This document shows positions 35,201 to 47,200 of a stretch of 64,000 nucleotides of DNA, piece by piece. This DNA comes from Schistosoma mansoni (taxonomy: Eukaryota > Platyhelminthes > Trematoda > Strigeidida > Schistosomatidae): NCBI RefSeq assembly GCF_000237925.1, contig NC_031501.1, positions 870,286 to 934,285 of the forward strand. The letters are read 5' to 3'. The position numbers were made by a program, and so were the translations under genes. How positions within the stretch are numbered: the first letter of the stretch is position 1; each line of letters begins with the position of its first letter. Under the pieces are notes generated by a model that was not told the DNA's origin, ran no database searches, and was given only the letters and a program-made list of their open reading frames with translations.

Positions 35201-36452
35201 CTCTACGTATTTTACTTAAGTTAACCAAGTGGTTCATGCGCACAAGACGCCTAATTACGGAAGTTTAATTGTGGTCAACAAAGTACTAACAATAATAAGG
35301 TGTCAGTCATAAGTCTTCGTTGTGACTGACGTGTGCGGTTATCAAACAAGACGACATTAAGAACGTCTTTCATTTTAGTGACATCAATTCGTATCAACTC
35401 CTAACCTTTATGTCTCACTTGTCTCAACGCAGCACGTATGAGTGCGGACATTGAAATAGGTGTGAAAATGAATTTGTTCAGAAAAACTGTTTATAGCACA
35501 AAAGTCGGCGAGACTATAATTTATGGACGACTTTTGAACTAATCTCAAGTGACTTGGTACTTTTATTATACAGTTCGCGGCAATTATTATAATTTGCCTT
35601 GTCTAAATGTAGATCGAGCGAAAGAAGTTCCTATTCTAACGGACATCTCCCAACGTATATTGCATCGAAGGACAACATCGCGGTAGTCTGCACAAGGTCT
35701 ATAAGTCATTTGAATACCGCATTTACAAATAAAGGAACTTCTTAGTAGTCCCATTTATTGTAGCCGCTTAATTGTCATGTCTTCTCTAAAATTCTCTGTG
35801 AACCGATTGTACATGAGCATCAGGTACTAAAATTGGCGCGGTGACCCTGAAATCCCTCACGCTTCTGATTGCCTCGTCCATAAATTATAGTCTCGCCGGA
35901 TTCTGAAGTGGAGTAACAATAAGCGACTATCAAGGGATATTCTTTGTTTTTGTTACAAATATTTGATAACATATTGGGAGTCCTACAGTGATGCTATATA
36001 AAATAAGTGTCTGTACCTGAAAATTGGGAAGAATAAGTTTACCAGTGTAGATCATTACCTATGTAATCTCCCCTTAATAACGCTTGCTTAATTTGTGAAT
36101 GAGTTAGAGTTTGTCTCATTAAGAAAAAGACATCTATGGGATGTAAGTTTTATCAAGGTCTCTTGTGCACATTGGCTAATGAAAAATTTGAAGTTAATGA
36201 GCTCAGTGACTGAAACTCGTAAGAACCCATTCTTAATTATACTTTGGTAGGATTTGCATCTATAAATCCTCCCTCTTTTGTACATTTCTAAGTATGATGA
36301 GACTGATGAACAGTTCTGGTTCCATAAAATGGGGCAGAATATATCTCAAGTACATCTATGATTTTAATGACCTTAGCCATCTGAAGTGTTAATAATTTAC
36401 CAGATGAATTTGTGATATTACGAATCTGACCCTCATAGTTCTTCGTTCAATA
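35201..36452. other. Unassigned stretch with inverted repeat
   Basis: A 24-base inverted repeat (gcgagactataatttatgga at about 35508 and its complement at about 35878) brackets ~350 bases; a ttggcgcggtgacc motif at about 35833 resembles the region following an LTR. No coding exon seen. Confidence 0.35.
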
Positions 36453-39400
36453 TATGTATTTATTTTATTTAATCACATATATATTGGTACAAAGGGCACC
36501 GGATACATATGCGCCACACAAAATAATGAGAATGGGAGAAGGAAGAAGATGCGTATATATGAAAGAAGGAAAAAAAAGAAAAGAGTAGTGATGGGGAGAA
36601 CTGAATGTACAACTAGAAGAGCTCTCTCAGTTAGGATAGTTATAGCCACTCTTTATGAAGTAAAAGAAGGTTACAGCAGGACCGCCATTGGCTTCTATTC
36701 TGAGCCATATCTGATAACGTCTCTAGCCACTGTGTTGCACCATCTCTCGGACCCCAGCCAGGGAGTCGTGAAGGACCAACAGAAGCTAGCCCTTTGCAGC
36801 TCTCATGCCACGACACCATGTCATACACTGACCTCCTCTCCGCTTTTTCCAACCAGTCCCAGAGTCGGCAAATAATGCACGATGTGGAATTCTCTGGGAC
36901 GACATTCGTAAAACATGTCCAAGCCACCGAAGTCGGTGTTTAAAGATGGTAACACCAATTGAATTATCGTCTCTGCGCCCGAACACACGATGCCGAACCT
37001 CTGCATTACTAACATGGTGTTGCCACTGAATGTCAGCAATCCTTTGGAGACAACGATGATCGAACACAGAGAGACGTCTAACATCCTCAACTCGGAGAGG
37101 CCAGGTTTCACAAGCATAGAGCAAAACTGCTCTCACCGACGCGTTGTAGATCCGACCTTTTACAGCCAGACTAACATCACGAAGGCGCCAAAGATGGCCC
37201 AGATTGGCATAAGCCGCTCTGGCTTTCATTGTACGTGCATCAATCTCATCACTCACGCCCCCACCAGTACTTATGTAGCTACCTAGATACACGAACTTCT
37301 CAACTACTTCAATCTGCTCACCATCTAGGGTGAGTACAGGATGAGAATCCTGCCAGTCTTGTAGGAGTACCTTACACTTGGAGGGTGCAAAGCACATGCC
37401 GTACCTGCGGACACTGATTGCCAACTGATTAAGTGCGGATTGCATGCCTTGGGCATTATCGCACAGTAAGACAGTATCATCCGCATACTCAAGGTCGAGA
37501 AGTCGTTCTCCAGGCAGCAGATCCACACCGCCATTACTTACATCCATCAGAGCTGTTTCCAGGATGTCGTCGATGGCAAAGTTGAAGAGGAATGGTGAGA
37601 TCGGGCAACCCTGTCTAACCCCACTGCTCGAATGGAACAAGGGAGAAAGGTGGTTGTATGCCCTCACTCTGCCTGAGGTGTTCGTATACAGGGCCTTTAA
37701 GATGTTAGTGAACTTCTCAGACACACCCTTCTTCAATAGACAATCCCAGAGAACAGTCCTGTCCAACGAATCGAAGGCAGCCCTGATATCAAGAAACACT
37801 ACGATTGTTGGCCTGCAATAAGTATGACGGTGTTCTAACATTTGGCGGAGGGTGAAGATGTGATCAATGCATCCTCGACCAGAACGAAAACCAGCCTGCT
37901 CCTCGCGAGTCAATCGTTCTCGGGTTTTAAACAACCTACGAAGAATGATAGAAGCCAATAGTTTGGACGCAATCGGAAGTAGACTTATCCCCCGATAGTT
38001 ATTACAGGAACAACGTGAACCCTTTTTAAAGATAGGGACGACTATCGACTCATTCCATGATGTTGGAACACTTTCTTGCTCCCAAACCTTTGCAAACAAC
38101 GCAGTCAGTTCCTTAGCCAGAAAGTCACCACCATCTTTAAAAAGAGCCGGAGGTAAGTCATCTGGGCCCGGTGATTTGTAACGTTTCAAGAGTTGGAGTT
38201 CCTTGCGGACTTCCGCCTCGTTTGGTGGATCAGTCGTCACCGGCCATGGGGGGGCAGGACAAACTGGTTGATGTTGCCGGAGCAGCAGGCCAGTTGAACT
38301 GCCCTTCGAAAAATTCCGCCCATCGTCCAAGACGTCGAGAGATGTTAGTGATTGGCATCCCATCATCCTCGTAGATTGTTTCACTCACACCAGACTTCTT
38401 GCTGCCGGTGGCTCGGATGAGTTGGAAGAGCTTCCGGCAGTTACCAGATGCAGCTGCTGCTTCCATCTCATTAGCGCGCTCCGACCACCAGGCTTCTCGG
38501 TCCTTACGCAAGCTTTGCCCAATTTCATTACGTAACAGCATTCGTTTGTGGTCATACTCACGGTCACCCAGAGTAGACCGACGGGCTTCCATCATTTGTA
38601 AGGAGCCAGAAGAAACCCAGTGCTTATAATAAGCGGGACGTTTCACGAAGCCGCAAGCGGCTTTACTCGCCATTTTCATGGCGTCGTGAAGATGCAACCA
38701 ATGCTCATCTATACTTTTCGGTGGGATGGTAGCTAGCCTAGAAGCTAGCTCCGCTCGATACTTACTTGCAACAGAAGTTGCAGCCAGTTTACTAACATCG
38801 ATCCGTTGGTGGTGGTCAATCCTTCGGCCACTGAAAAGTAAGGTGAGATTGGCGCAGACCAGGGCATGATCAGACTCCAGATAAGTACTCCAAAAGGAGC
38901 GGCAGTCTTGTACACAACCACGCCAGTGGTAGCTGATCGCGATGTGATCAATCTGAGTCCAGGCTTGGGATGCAGAAGGAGGACGCCAGGTAGCATACCG
39001 GCGATGGCTGTGCCGGAAGTTAGTGCTGGCCAGAAACAGGTTGTGGTCTGTGCACAGTTGCAGCAAACGGTCCCCATTATCTGTCCTGCGACCAGCAAGT
39101 CCCCATCGGCCACCTAAACGACTCTCTTCTGTGCCTAGACGCCCGACCTGTGCATTCAAGTCTCCGGCTAGTACTACAATATCTGTCGAACGCGCTTTCT
39201 GGAGAAGAACTGTTAACTGATGGTAAAACTCATCCTTGATTGCATCCGGGCTGCAATCTGTTGGGGCATAGGCGGAGATGACGAAAAGACACCGATTCTC
39301 ACGCCGATTTCTTCTCACTTTGATGGAACTTTCTAATCTAACAGCACATAACCGACTGTTAATGGGGATCCAATCGATTAGTGCTGCCTCAGCTCTAGCG

Positions 39401-39690
39401 CTTAGTGCGACACCGACGCCAGCAAGACCAGACGAAGATGCCACAGGGTCCCCGGATAAGCGCACGTGAAACAAGCTTTTCGAGGCGACAGATGGAGAAC
39501 GAATTTGTAGTACTTCACTAGAGTCTTGAATACGGGTCTCGGATAGACAACAAACGTCAACATTAAGACCTTCCAAAGACATAGCCAGCCCTATCTGTTG
39601 TCTGATCTGCATTAGTGTGCGAACGTTGAAGGAAGCCAGCTTGAACGGCGTACGTGGTTTCAGAAAGACTGCTTCAGTATTCATAATCGG
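36453..39690 (-). mobile_element. RTE-B LINE, near full length
   Basis: Endonuclease frame 39684-38230 (484 residues): FNVRTL, catalytic Glu in LSETR, GDLNAQVG, SDHALV. Reverse transcriptase frame 38384-36786 (532 residues): motif A FLDIRAAFDS, motif B SSGVRQGCPISP, motif C LEYADDTVLL, then FDHRCLQRIADI and RLRWLGHVLRM. The two frames overlap out of register; the shift falls at a run of seven G (38248-38254, C on the coding strand). The RT frame then ends early because four bases are missing near 36800 relative to the copy at 21830-21850; the lost C-terminus continues in another frame (36640-36800). The 3' untranslated region ends in the tail shared with Ala-SINE at 36453-36530. The catalytic residues themselves are intact. 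Confidence 0.93.
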
Positions 39691-39934
39691 TGGAAGCGTT
39701 CACTTTCAACCAGACAGTGACTGGAGATCGTTTAGATAGGACAGATTTTCTACCAAGAGCGAGCTGCTGCATAAGTTGAAAAGTAAGGTTACACAAATTG
39801 GGGATAAAAGGGGGTGAAAAAGCGACGTAGTAAATAATAATAATAATAATAATGGTAATAATAATAATAGTGTAAATTGTCTTGCTTCTAATATGAGCGA
39901 GAATAGTATCGTCAATAGAATTCGTCATTTCATT
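39691..39934. repeat. (AAT)n-rich spacer
   Basis: Contains an imperfect aat array at 39833-39868. It may include the 5' untranslated part of RTE-B; no clear 5' boundary or target-site duplication was found. Confidence 0.5.
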
Positions 39935-40378
39935 TATTTGTGTGTGGGCTGTGATACTGCCCGGGTGCCCAAACAGAAGCAGGTGGTTTTCTTAGGGGGC
40001 CACACCCCGAGCCTTTGACCTAAAGGTCTGATCCACAAGGCAGTGGAGCATCGTGAGGAGATGCAGTCCCATGGTAGCCGGTGATCAATGATTGATTCGT
40101 ACGCCATTTGTTCCCTCAGGATACTGGAGCCCATGTGCACCATTGGTTTGGAATCAGGGTTTTCCAACTCCCCTAGGTGGACTCACCGTGTCCACCAACC
40201 CGGTTAAAGCGACGGACATTCGCTTTTCGTCCTCTCACTTTCGTAAACAACACCCCTGCCACGAGAAGGCAGTGAGTAGGACTTCCCTGGCAGAGGCTAT
40301 ATATTCGCTGGCCATGTGAGAGCATTTCGAGAGGGAGAGTGGACTCTCCTCACTCTCGGCCGTACCAGGGCATTTGGG
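39935..40378 (-). mobile_element. Ala-SINE family, lacking 3' tail
   Basis: Reversed body with blocks gcctttgacctaaaggtct, ggtagccggtgatcaa and ccaacccggttaaagc, ending at the family 5' end (gggcatttggggg). Confidence 0.85.
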
Positions 40379-40392
40379 GGCTCAATATATGT

Positions 40393-40420
40393 AATATATA
40401 TATATATATATATATATATA
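40393..40420. repeat. (TA)n microsatellite
   Basis: Pure TA run immediately beside the Ala-SINE. Confidence 0.95.
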
Positions 40421-40669
40421 CTGCATATATAACTGCAGTATTATTTCATTCTGTGATCCTACTGAATCATGTTTTGCTATTTACAATTTTTATTTGAACC
40501 AAAATTATTCTTAATAATCTTTGATTTGCTTACTGTAGATTGTTGTTCGTTTTGTTAATATCATTTGTGATATTTCTGATCACATGATCACTTATTTTTG
40601 TGACTAATCGCATAATAATCAATTACACATGCTGATTATTTGTAAAGGTTTGTATACTCCTGCCGTTAG

Positions 40670-40815
40670 TCTTAAAGACTGCAATTATTCATATCCATTG
40701 AGCGAGTTAGTAGCTATTTGTACTCAGTAACTCAGTGAATAATGAACTGATGTTTGAAGTGATAGGTCTTCTTGCAAACATCACCACGGGTATATGTACT
40801 TCGTCAACTAACCAG
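40670..40815 (+). mobile_element. Smα-like SINE, degenerate
   Basis: Decayed tRNA-Ser-like head (agtaactcagtgaataatg, then atgtttgaagtgat) preceded by the actgcaattattcata block seen upstream of the 23510 copy. The hammerhead is lost after acttcgtcaac. Confidence 0.55.
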
Positions 40816-41204
40816 TTCTTAGTAATAGGAGTCACTCATTTTGTATTTCACTGTTAACTACAATTCGAATAACTTTAAACATATTTTGTTAGGCTTAACC
40901 GTTACTTCAATAGATATTATTTTCACTAGTCTTCCATCACTTACTTACTTACTTAATTACTTACTTACTACTCGATTTGGTGACGCAACAGTTTAAGCCA
41001 AAGTATATTCGTGCCAGATTTTCACATTATCTACAAGTGATTGATTTCTGACATTTATTTAAAGTTGTACAGATTGAGTGAGAACTTTTTAAATTGTTTA
41101 CACATTGACCTGCCATTCTATATTCCAGTGTTTTATTGTAATTAAGTTAATTTTCTTTCTGATAAGGTTTTTCGTATAACTTGTTGGACGATTTAACTGT
41201 GAAT

Positions 41205-44200
41205 ATGACGAACTTCATGCTGACATTAAATCCAAACTGTACAGTATTTCTTATGTGTGATGTACAAAAAAGCTTGTTGAACACTGTTATTGACTCGGAT
41301 AATGTTCATTTGCGTATATCTCACATTGTAAGTTAATTTTTATAATTATAAACAATAATATGTCCGATTATAGTTACAATTAGGCAAAGCATTGGGAATT
41401 CCATTACTAGTAACTGAACAGGTTTGATGATTCTTTTTTAATGTCAGTCATATTCACATTTCCTTTTCTTTTTTATTCACTACTAGTATTCTAAAGGTCT
41501 AGGTAAGACGTCAGATTCTCTCGATATATCACATGCATTATGTGTGGTTGATAAAACTTCTTTTTCTATGTATCATGGATTAATCGCTGAGAAACTATCT
41601 GAGTTTCGTAATCGTTTCATTGTTTTATTTGGACTTGAAGTAAGTGTTACTTGTTACTTTTATGAATTATTATTTGTAGTATTGAGTTAAATGCATACTT
41701 ATACCAGTATTAATTGAGGCATTCCAGTTGTATCATTAGCCATCACAAAAGGGTGTTGGGGTTGTAGCTCCGTGGTAGAGCGCTCGCTTAGCATGAGAGC
41801 GGGCCCGGGATTGATGCCCAGCACTTCCACACCACAGTTGCCACGCTTTGCCCTCAAATTCCCTGGTACAGTCGAGGGTGGAGAGAGTTTACGAAATTGA
41901 GAGAACGAGAAGCGAATGTCCGGCGCTTTAACCGGGTTGGTGAACACGGAGGGTCCACCTAGGAGGGTTGAAAAATCCTGATTCCAAACCAATAGTGCAC
42001 ATGGGCTCCAGGATCCTGATGGAACGAATGGCGTATGAACCTATTGTTGGTCACCGGCTACCATGGGACTGCATCTCCTCACGATGCTCCACTGCCCTGT
42101 GGGTCAGACCTTTAGGTCAAAGGCTCCGGGTGTGACCCCTGAGAATACCACCTGCTTCTGTTTGGGCACCCGGGTGGTATCACAGCCCACACACAAGTCA
42201 CGTGACTTGTGGGGCACATACGTATTTGGTACCCTTTTGTACCTATATTTATGTCCAAATAAATAAATAAATAAAACTTTAGTGTTGTTCCTACCCAAGG
42301 ATCTAGTAAATGGATCAATTCAAGTTCATAGTGATTAACCCTCAAATGTTCTGCTGCAGATGAGTGTGGGAAGAGTTCTCTCTCCTTCAAATTCTCTCAT
42401 ATACCCACTACCAGAGAAGTCTTGTTCACTACCTTCTCGTGGCAAGGTTGTTTACGTAAGCGACTAGACCAAGGGCGAACGTCTAACACTTCAACCGGGT
42501 TGATGGGTACAGAGGATCTACCTAAGGGAGTTGGAAAACCCTGATTTTCAAACCAGTGGTGCACGTGGGCTCCAAGATTATTATTATTGTTAGGTAATAT
42601 ACAAAAAGATGTATAACTTAAAGCTAAGTAAATAAACTTTTAATTGATCACTATGTTGTATTAGTCGTCAAGTTTTAACAGTCTGTTTTTTTCTCATATG
42701 TATATCACTCTACAAACTTTTTTCTTATTTCTCTAAGGCACATATATGTATTCTTCAAACTGCTCTGCACTTATTGTCTGAAAATTTTAAGGTTCTTATC
42801 GTGGCCGATGCATGTAGTTCTCGAAGTGCTGTTGATATGAGAATTGCTCTGCAAGTGAGTTACTATATAGCATAAGAATAACATGCTGGTTTGTGGTATT
42901 CATTTTCATTGTCTTTCTATTTAAAAAACAACGGAGGATTTACGAAGACAAACTAAAAATCAGTTACTTATTAGCTAACTACCTATTTTCTAGTTGAATC
43001 ATCAACGCGTGGAATTCCTTACTTGAACACGTGGTTGAAGCTCTATATTTCGACGCATTCAAAAGAGTGTTCAACAAACCGAGAGATCCTCCGCTAGAAC
43101 TAACACAGGTCACTAAACATCCTGTCCTTCCTAAGTTGAAACTGTTTCTTATCAATATCAAGTTTGTATCACTAGCAAAACTGACTTGTAGATAACTTAT
43201 GTACCAAAAAATGTAAATGACAATTCAGTGGTTTGAAGTTTAAGCGTTCAGCATAAAACCTGAAAGTCTTGGGTTCCGTTCGTGGCAGGGTCGTGGATAG
43301 ACACTACTGAGGAGTTCCATACTAGGACGAGACAGCTGTCTAGTGTTTCTTCAGTTAGCTACAACGTAGGACCAGGCATATATATGCATCGGTTCAAGTT
43401 AACATACGCCCCCAAATGCCCTGGTACGGCCGAGAGTGAGGAGAGTCCGCTCTCCCTCTCGAAATACTCTCACATGGCCACGCGAATATATAGCCTCTGC
43501 CAGGGAAGTCCTACTCACTGCCTTCTCGTGGCGGGGGTGTTGTTTACGAAAGTGAGAGGACGAGGAGCGAATGTCCGGCGCTTTAACCGGGTTGGTGGTC
43601 ATGGAGGGTCCACCTAGGGGAGTTGGAAAACCCTGATTCCAAACCAATGGTGCACATGGGCTCCAGGATCCTGATGGAACGAATGGCGTATGAACCTATT
43701 GTTGGTCACCGGCTACCATGGGACTGCATCTCCTCACGATGCTCCACTGCCCTGTGGATCAGACCTTTAGGTCAAAGGCTCGGGGTGTGGCCCCCTAAGA
43801 AAACCACCTGCTTCTGTTTGGGCACCTGGGCAGTATCTCAGCCCTCACACAAATCAAATGAGATTTGTGAGGCGCATATTTATCTGGTGCTTTTTGTACC
43901 AATATTTATGTGTTTAAATATAATATATATATAAGTTAACATACCTCGTTGCACAACAAGATGAACACCGGATTCACAGAAGTAGTTAATTTAGTGGTGG
44001 TGATATATAAAAGAAAGGTCGTATATAAGGATATAGTACAGGAAGAAAGACAGATATGAAACAATTTTAATCTCAAGGTTTAAGGGAAGATAAAGAGTGT
44101 ATACACCCACACCATTGTGATCGATTTCGAACCATGTCCCCTAGAGTCTCCAACCATTGGTTACGATAGTCACGCGGACCCCAACCAGGTAGTCTGCATC

Positions 44201-47200
44201 TACCAACATGGCTCAGACTAAAAGTTAGTGACTTCAAGCTCTGATCTAGTGTTTCCTGATTTTCATTGTTTGTCTAGTCAAAGTCGATCTTTGATTTGAA
44301 GCTCTAACTTTAATAATCTACACTATACCCTATAGTACGTTATTATTGTTTGTGTGTTATTGGTTCAATACCGATTATAAAACTTATATTGTATTAGCAT
44401 CAAGTTATGGTGTAAGGGGCTAAATTGTAATTTTATTTATTTATTTAAACACAAATATTGGTACAAGGGGGCACCAGATATATATGTGCCACACAAAACA
44501 ATGAGATGGAAAGAGAAAAGGGGTAAGATACATATAAAAAAAATAAGAGTAATGATGGGGGAAACTGAAATGTACAACCAGAAGAACTCTTTCAGTTAAG
44601 GAGGTCATGACCACTCTTTTTGAAGAAAGTAAAAGAAGGTTACAGCAGGATCTCCACTGGCTTCTATTCTGAGCCATATCTGATAGCGTCTCTAGCCACT
44701 GTGTTGTAGCATCTCTTGGACCCCAGCCAGGGAGTCGTGAAGGACCAACAGAAGAAATTTTATATTCACTTTTTTTGGCGAGCAATTTGTGTTTACTAAG
44801 GTTGATTAACTAATTTGATAGAAAATCAAACTTGTGCCTTAAATTAAAAATATATTGACCTTTCGGTTAATCATCAACTAGTTTGTTACTTTAATATGAC
44901 TGAGTTATGGAATCTGAATGGTATATGATCGTGGTTGTTTATATTGTAAATATACACATATTTGTAGATGTATGGGATTGTTCAAAATGGACTAGAATTA
45001 TACGTTGTTTTTGTCAAAGATCAATCTCAGTTGGGGTATCTTTGAAAACTAGGAAAGGTTGGGCAATTATTTCTTCCTAGTGTAGGACTTCTCAGCGATG
45101 CATACCCACAACTCCAACAGCGTTAGGACCCTGGGATAGCCCGATGATCATTTGATGCCATTTAGCATAACGATTTCGCTCCCAACATAGAGATCAAATA
45201 TATCTGGAACGAAGTAGCTATCCATTACTTTCTTGTTTTCAAAGAATAACATGCTGGTTTGTGGTATTCATTTTCATTGTCTTTCTATTTAAAAAACAAC
45301 GGAGGATTTACGAAGACAAACTAAAAATCAGTTACTTATTAGCTAACTACCTATTTTCTAGTTGAATCATCAACGCGTGGAATTCCTTACTTGAACACGT
45401 GGTTGAAGCTCTATATTTCGACGCATTCAAAAGAGTGTTCAACAAACCGAGAGATCCTCCGCTAGAACTAACACAGGTCACTAAACATCCTGTCCTTCCT
45501 AAGTTGAAACTGTTTCTTATCAATATCAAGTTTGTATCACTAGCAAAACTGACTTGTAGATAACTTATGTACCAAAAAATGTAAATGACAATTCAGTGGT
45601 TTGAAGTTTAAGCGTTCAGCACAAAACCTGAAAGTCTTGGGTTCCGTTCGTGGCAGGGTCGTGGATAGACACTACTGAGGAGTTCCATACTAGGACGAGA
45701 CAGCTGTCTAGTGTTTCTTCAGTTAGCTACAACGTAGGACCAGGCATATATATGCATCGGTTCAAGTTAACATACGCCCCCAAATGCCCTGGTACGGCCG
45801 AGAGTGAGGAGAGTCCGCTCTCCCTCTCGAAATACTCTCACATGGCCACGCGAATATATAGCCTCTGCCAGGGAAGTCCTACTCACTGCCTTCTCGTGGC
45901 GGGGGTGTTGTTTACGAAAGTGAGAGGACGAGGAGCGAATGTCCGGCGCTTTAACCGGGTTGGTGGTCATGGAGGGTCCACCTAGGGGAGTTGGAAAACC
46001 CTGATTCCAAACCAATGGTGCACATGGGCTCCAGGATCCTGATGGAACGAATGGCGTATGAACCTATTGTTGGTCACCGGCTACCATGGGACTGCATCTC
46101 CTCACGATGCTCCACTGCCCTGTGGATCAGACCTTTAGGTCAAAGGCTCGGGGTGTGGCCCCCTAAGAAAACCACCTGCTTCTGTTTGGGCACCTGGGCA
46201 GTATCTCAGCCCTCACACAAATCAAATGAGATTTGTGAGGCGCATATTTATCTGGTGCTTTTTGTACCAATATTTATGTGTTTAAATATAATATATATAT
46301 AAGTTAACATACCTCGTTGCACAACAAGATGAACACCGGATTCACAGAAGTAGTTAATTTAGTGGTGGTGATATATAAAAGAAAGGTCGTATATAAGGAT
46401 ATAGTACAGGAAGAAAGACAGATATGAAACAATTTTAATCTCAAGGTTTAAGGGAAGATAAAGAGTGTATACACCCACACCATTGTGATCGATTTCGAAC
46501 CATGTCCCCTAGAGTCTCCAACCATTGGTTACGATAGTCACGCGGACCCCAACCAGGTAGTCTGCATCTACCAACATGGCTCAGACTAAAAGTTAGTGAC
46601 TTCAAGCTCTGATCTAGTGTTTCCTGATTTTCATTGTTTGTCTAGTCAAAGTCGATCTTTGATTTGAAGCTCTAACTTTAATAATCTACACTATACCCTA
46701 TAGTAAGTTATTATTGTTTGTGTGTTATTGGTTCAATACCGATTATAAAACTTATATTGTATTAGCATCAAGTTATGGTGTAAGGGGCTAAATTGTAATT
46801 TTATTTATTTATTTAAACACAAATATTGGTACAAGGGGGCACCAGATATATATGTGCCACACAAAACAATGAGATGGAAAGAGAAAAGGGGTAAGATACA
46901 TATAAAAAAAATAAGAGTAATGATGGGGGAAACTGAAATGTACAACCAGAAGAACTCTTTCAGTTAAGGAGGTCATGACCACTCTTTTTGAAGAAAGTAA
47001 AAGAAGGTTACAGCAGGATCTCCACTGGCTTCTATTCTGAGCCATATCTGATAACGTCTCTAGCCACTGTGTTGTAGCATCTCTTGGACCCCAGCCAGGG
47101 AGTCGTGAAGGACCAACAGAAGAAATTTTATATTCACTTTTTTTGGCGAGCAATTTGTGTTTACTAAGGTTGATTAACTAATTTGATAGAAAATCAAACT

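Larger units (their letters stand above)
42874..45241 (+). repeat. 2368-bp tandem duplication, unit 1
   Basis: Repeated head to tail at 45242-47609 with a constant offset of 2368. Only a handful of differences were seen (for example near 43252/45620, 44334/46702 and 44683/47051). The unit lies wholly in isochorismatase intron 4 and contains a CR1-like 3' end, SINE-B, an Ala-SINE inserted in RTE-C, and an RTE-B 3' end. Confidence 0.95.

Noticed and set aside
36990-37821. Plus-strand frames opposite RTE-B
   Set aside because: Antisense shadows of the well-supported RT frame.
41758-41831. Functional tRNA-Ala gene
   Set aside because: Mismatches in three stems and an atypical T-loop, and it runs straight into a SINE body; best read as a SINE head or pseudogene.
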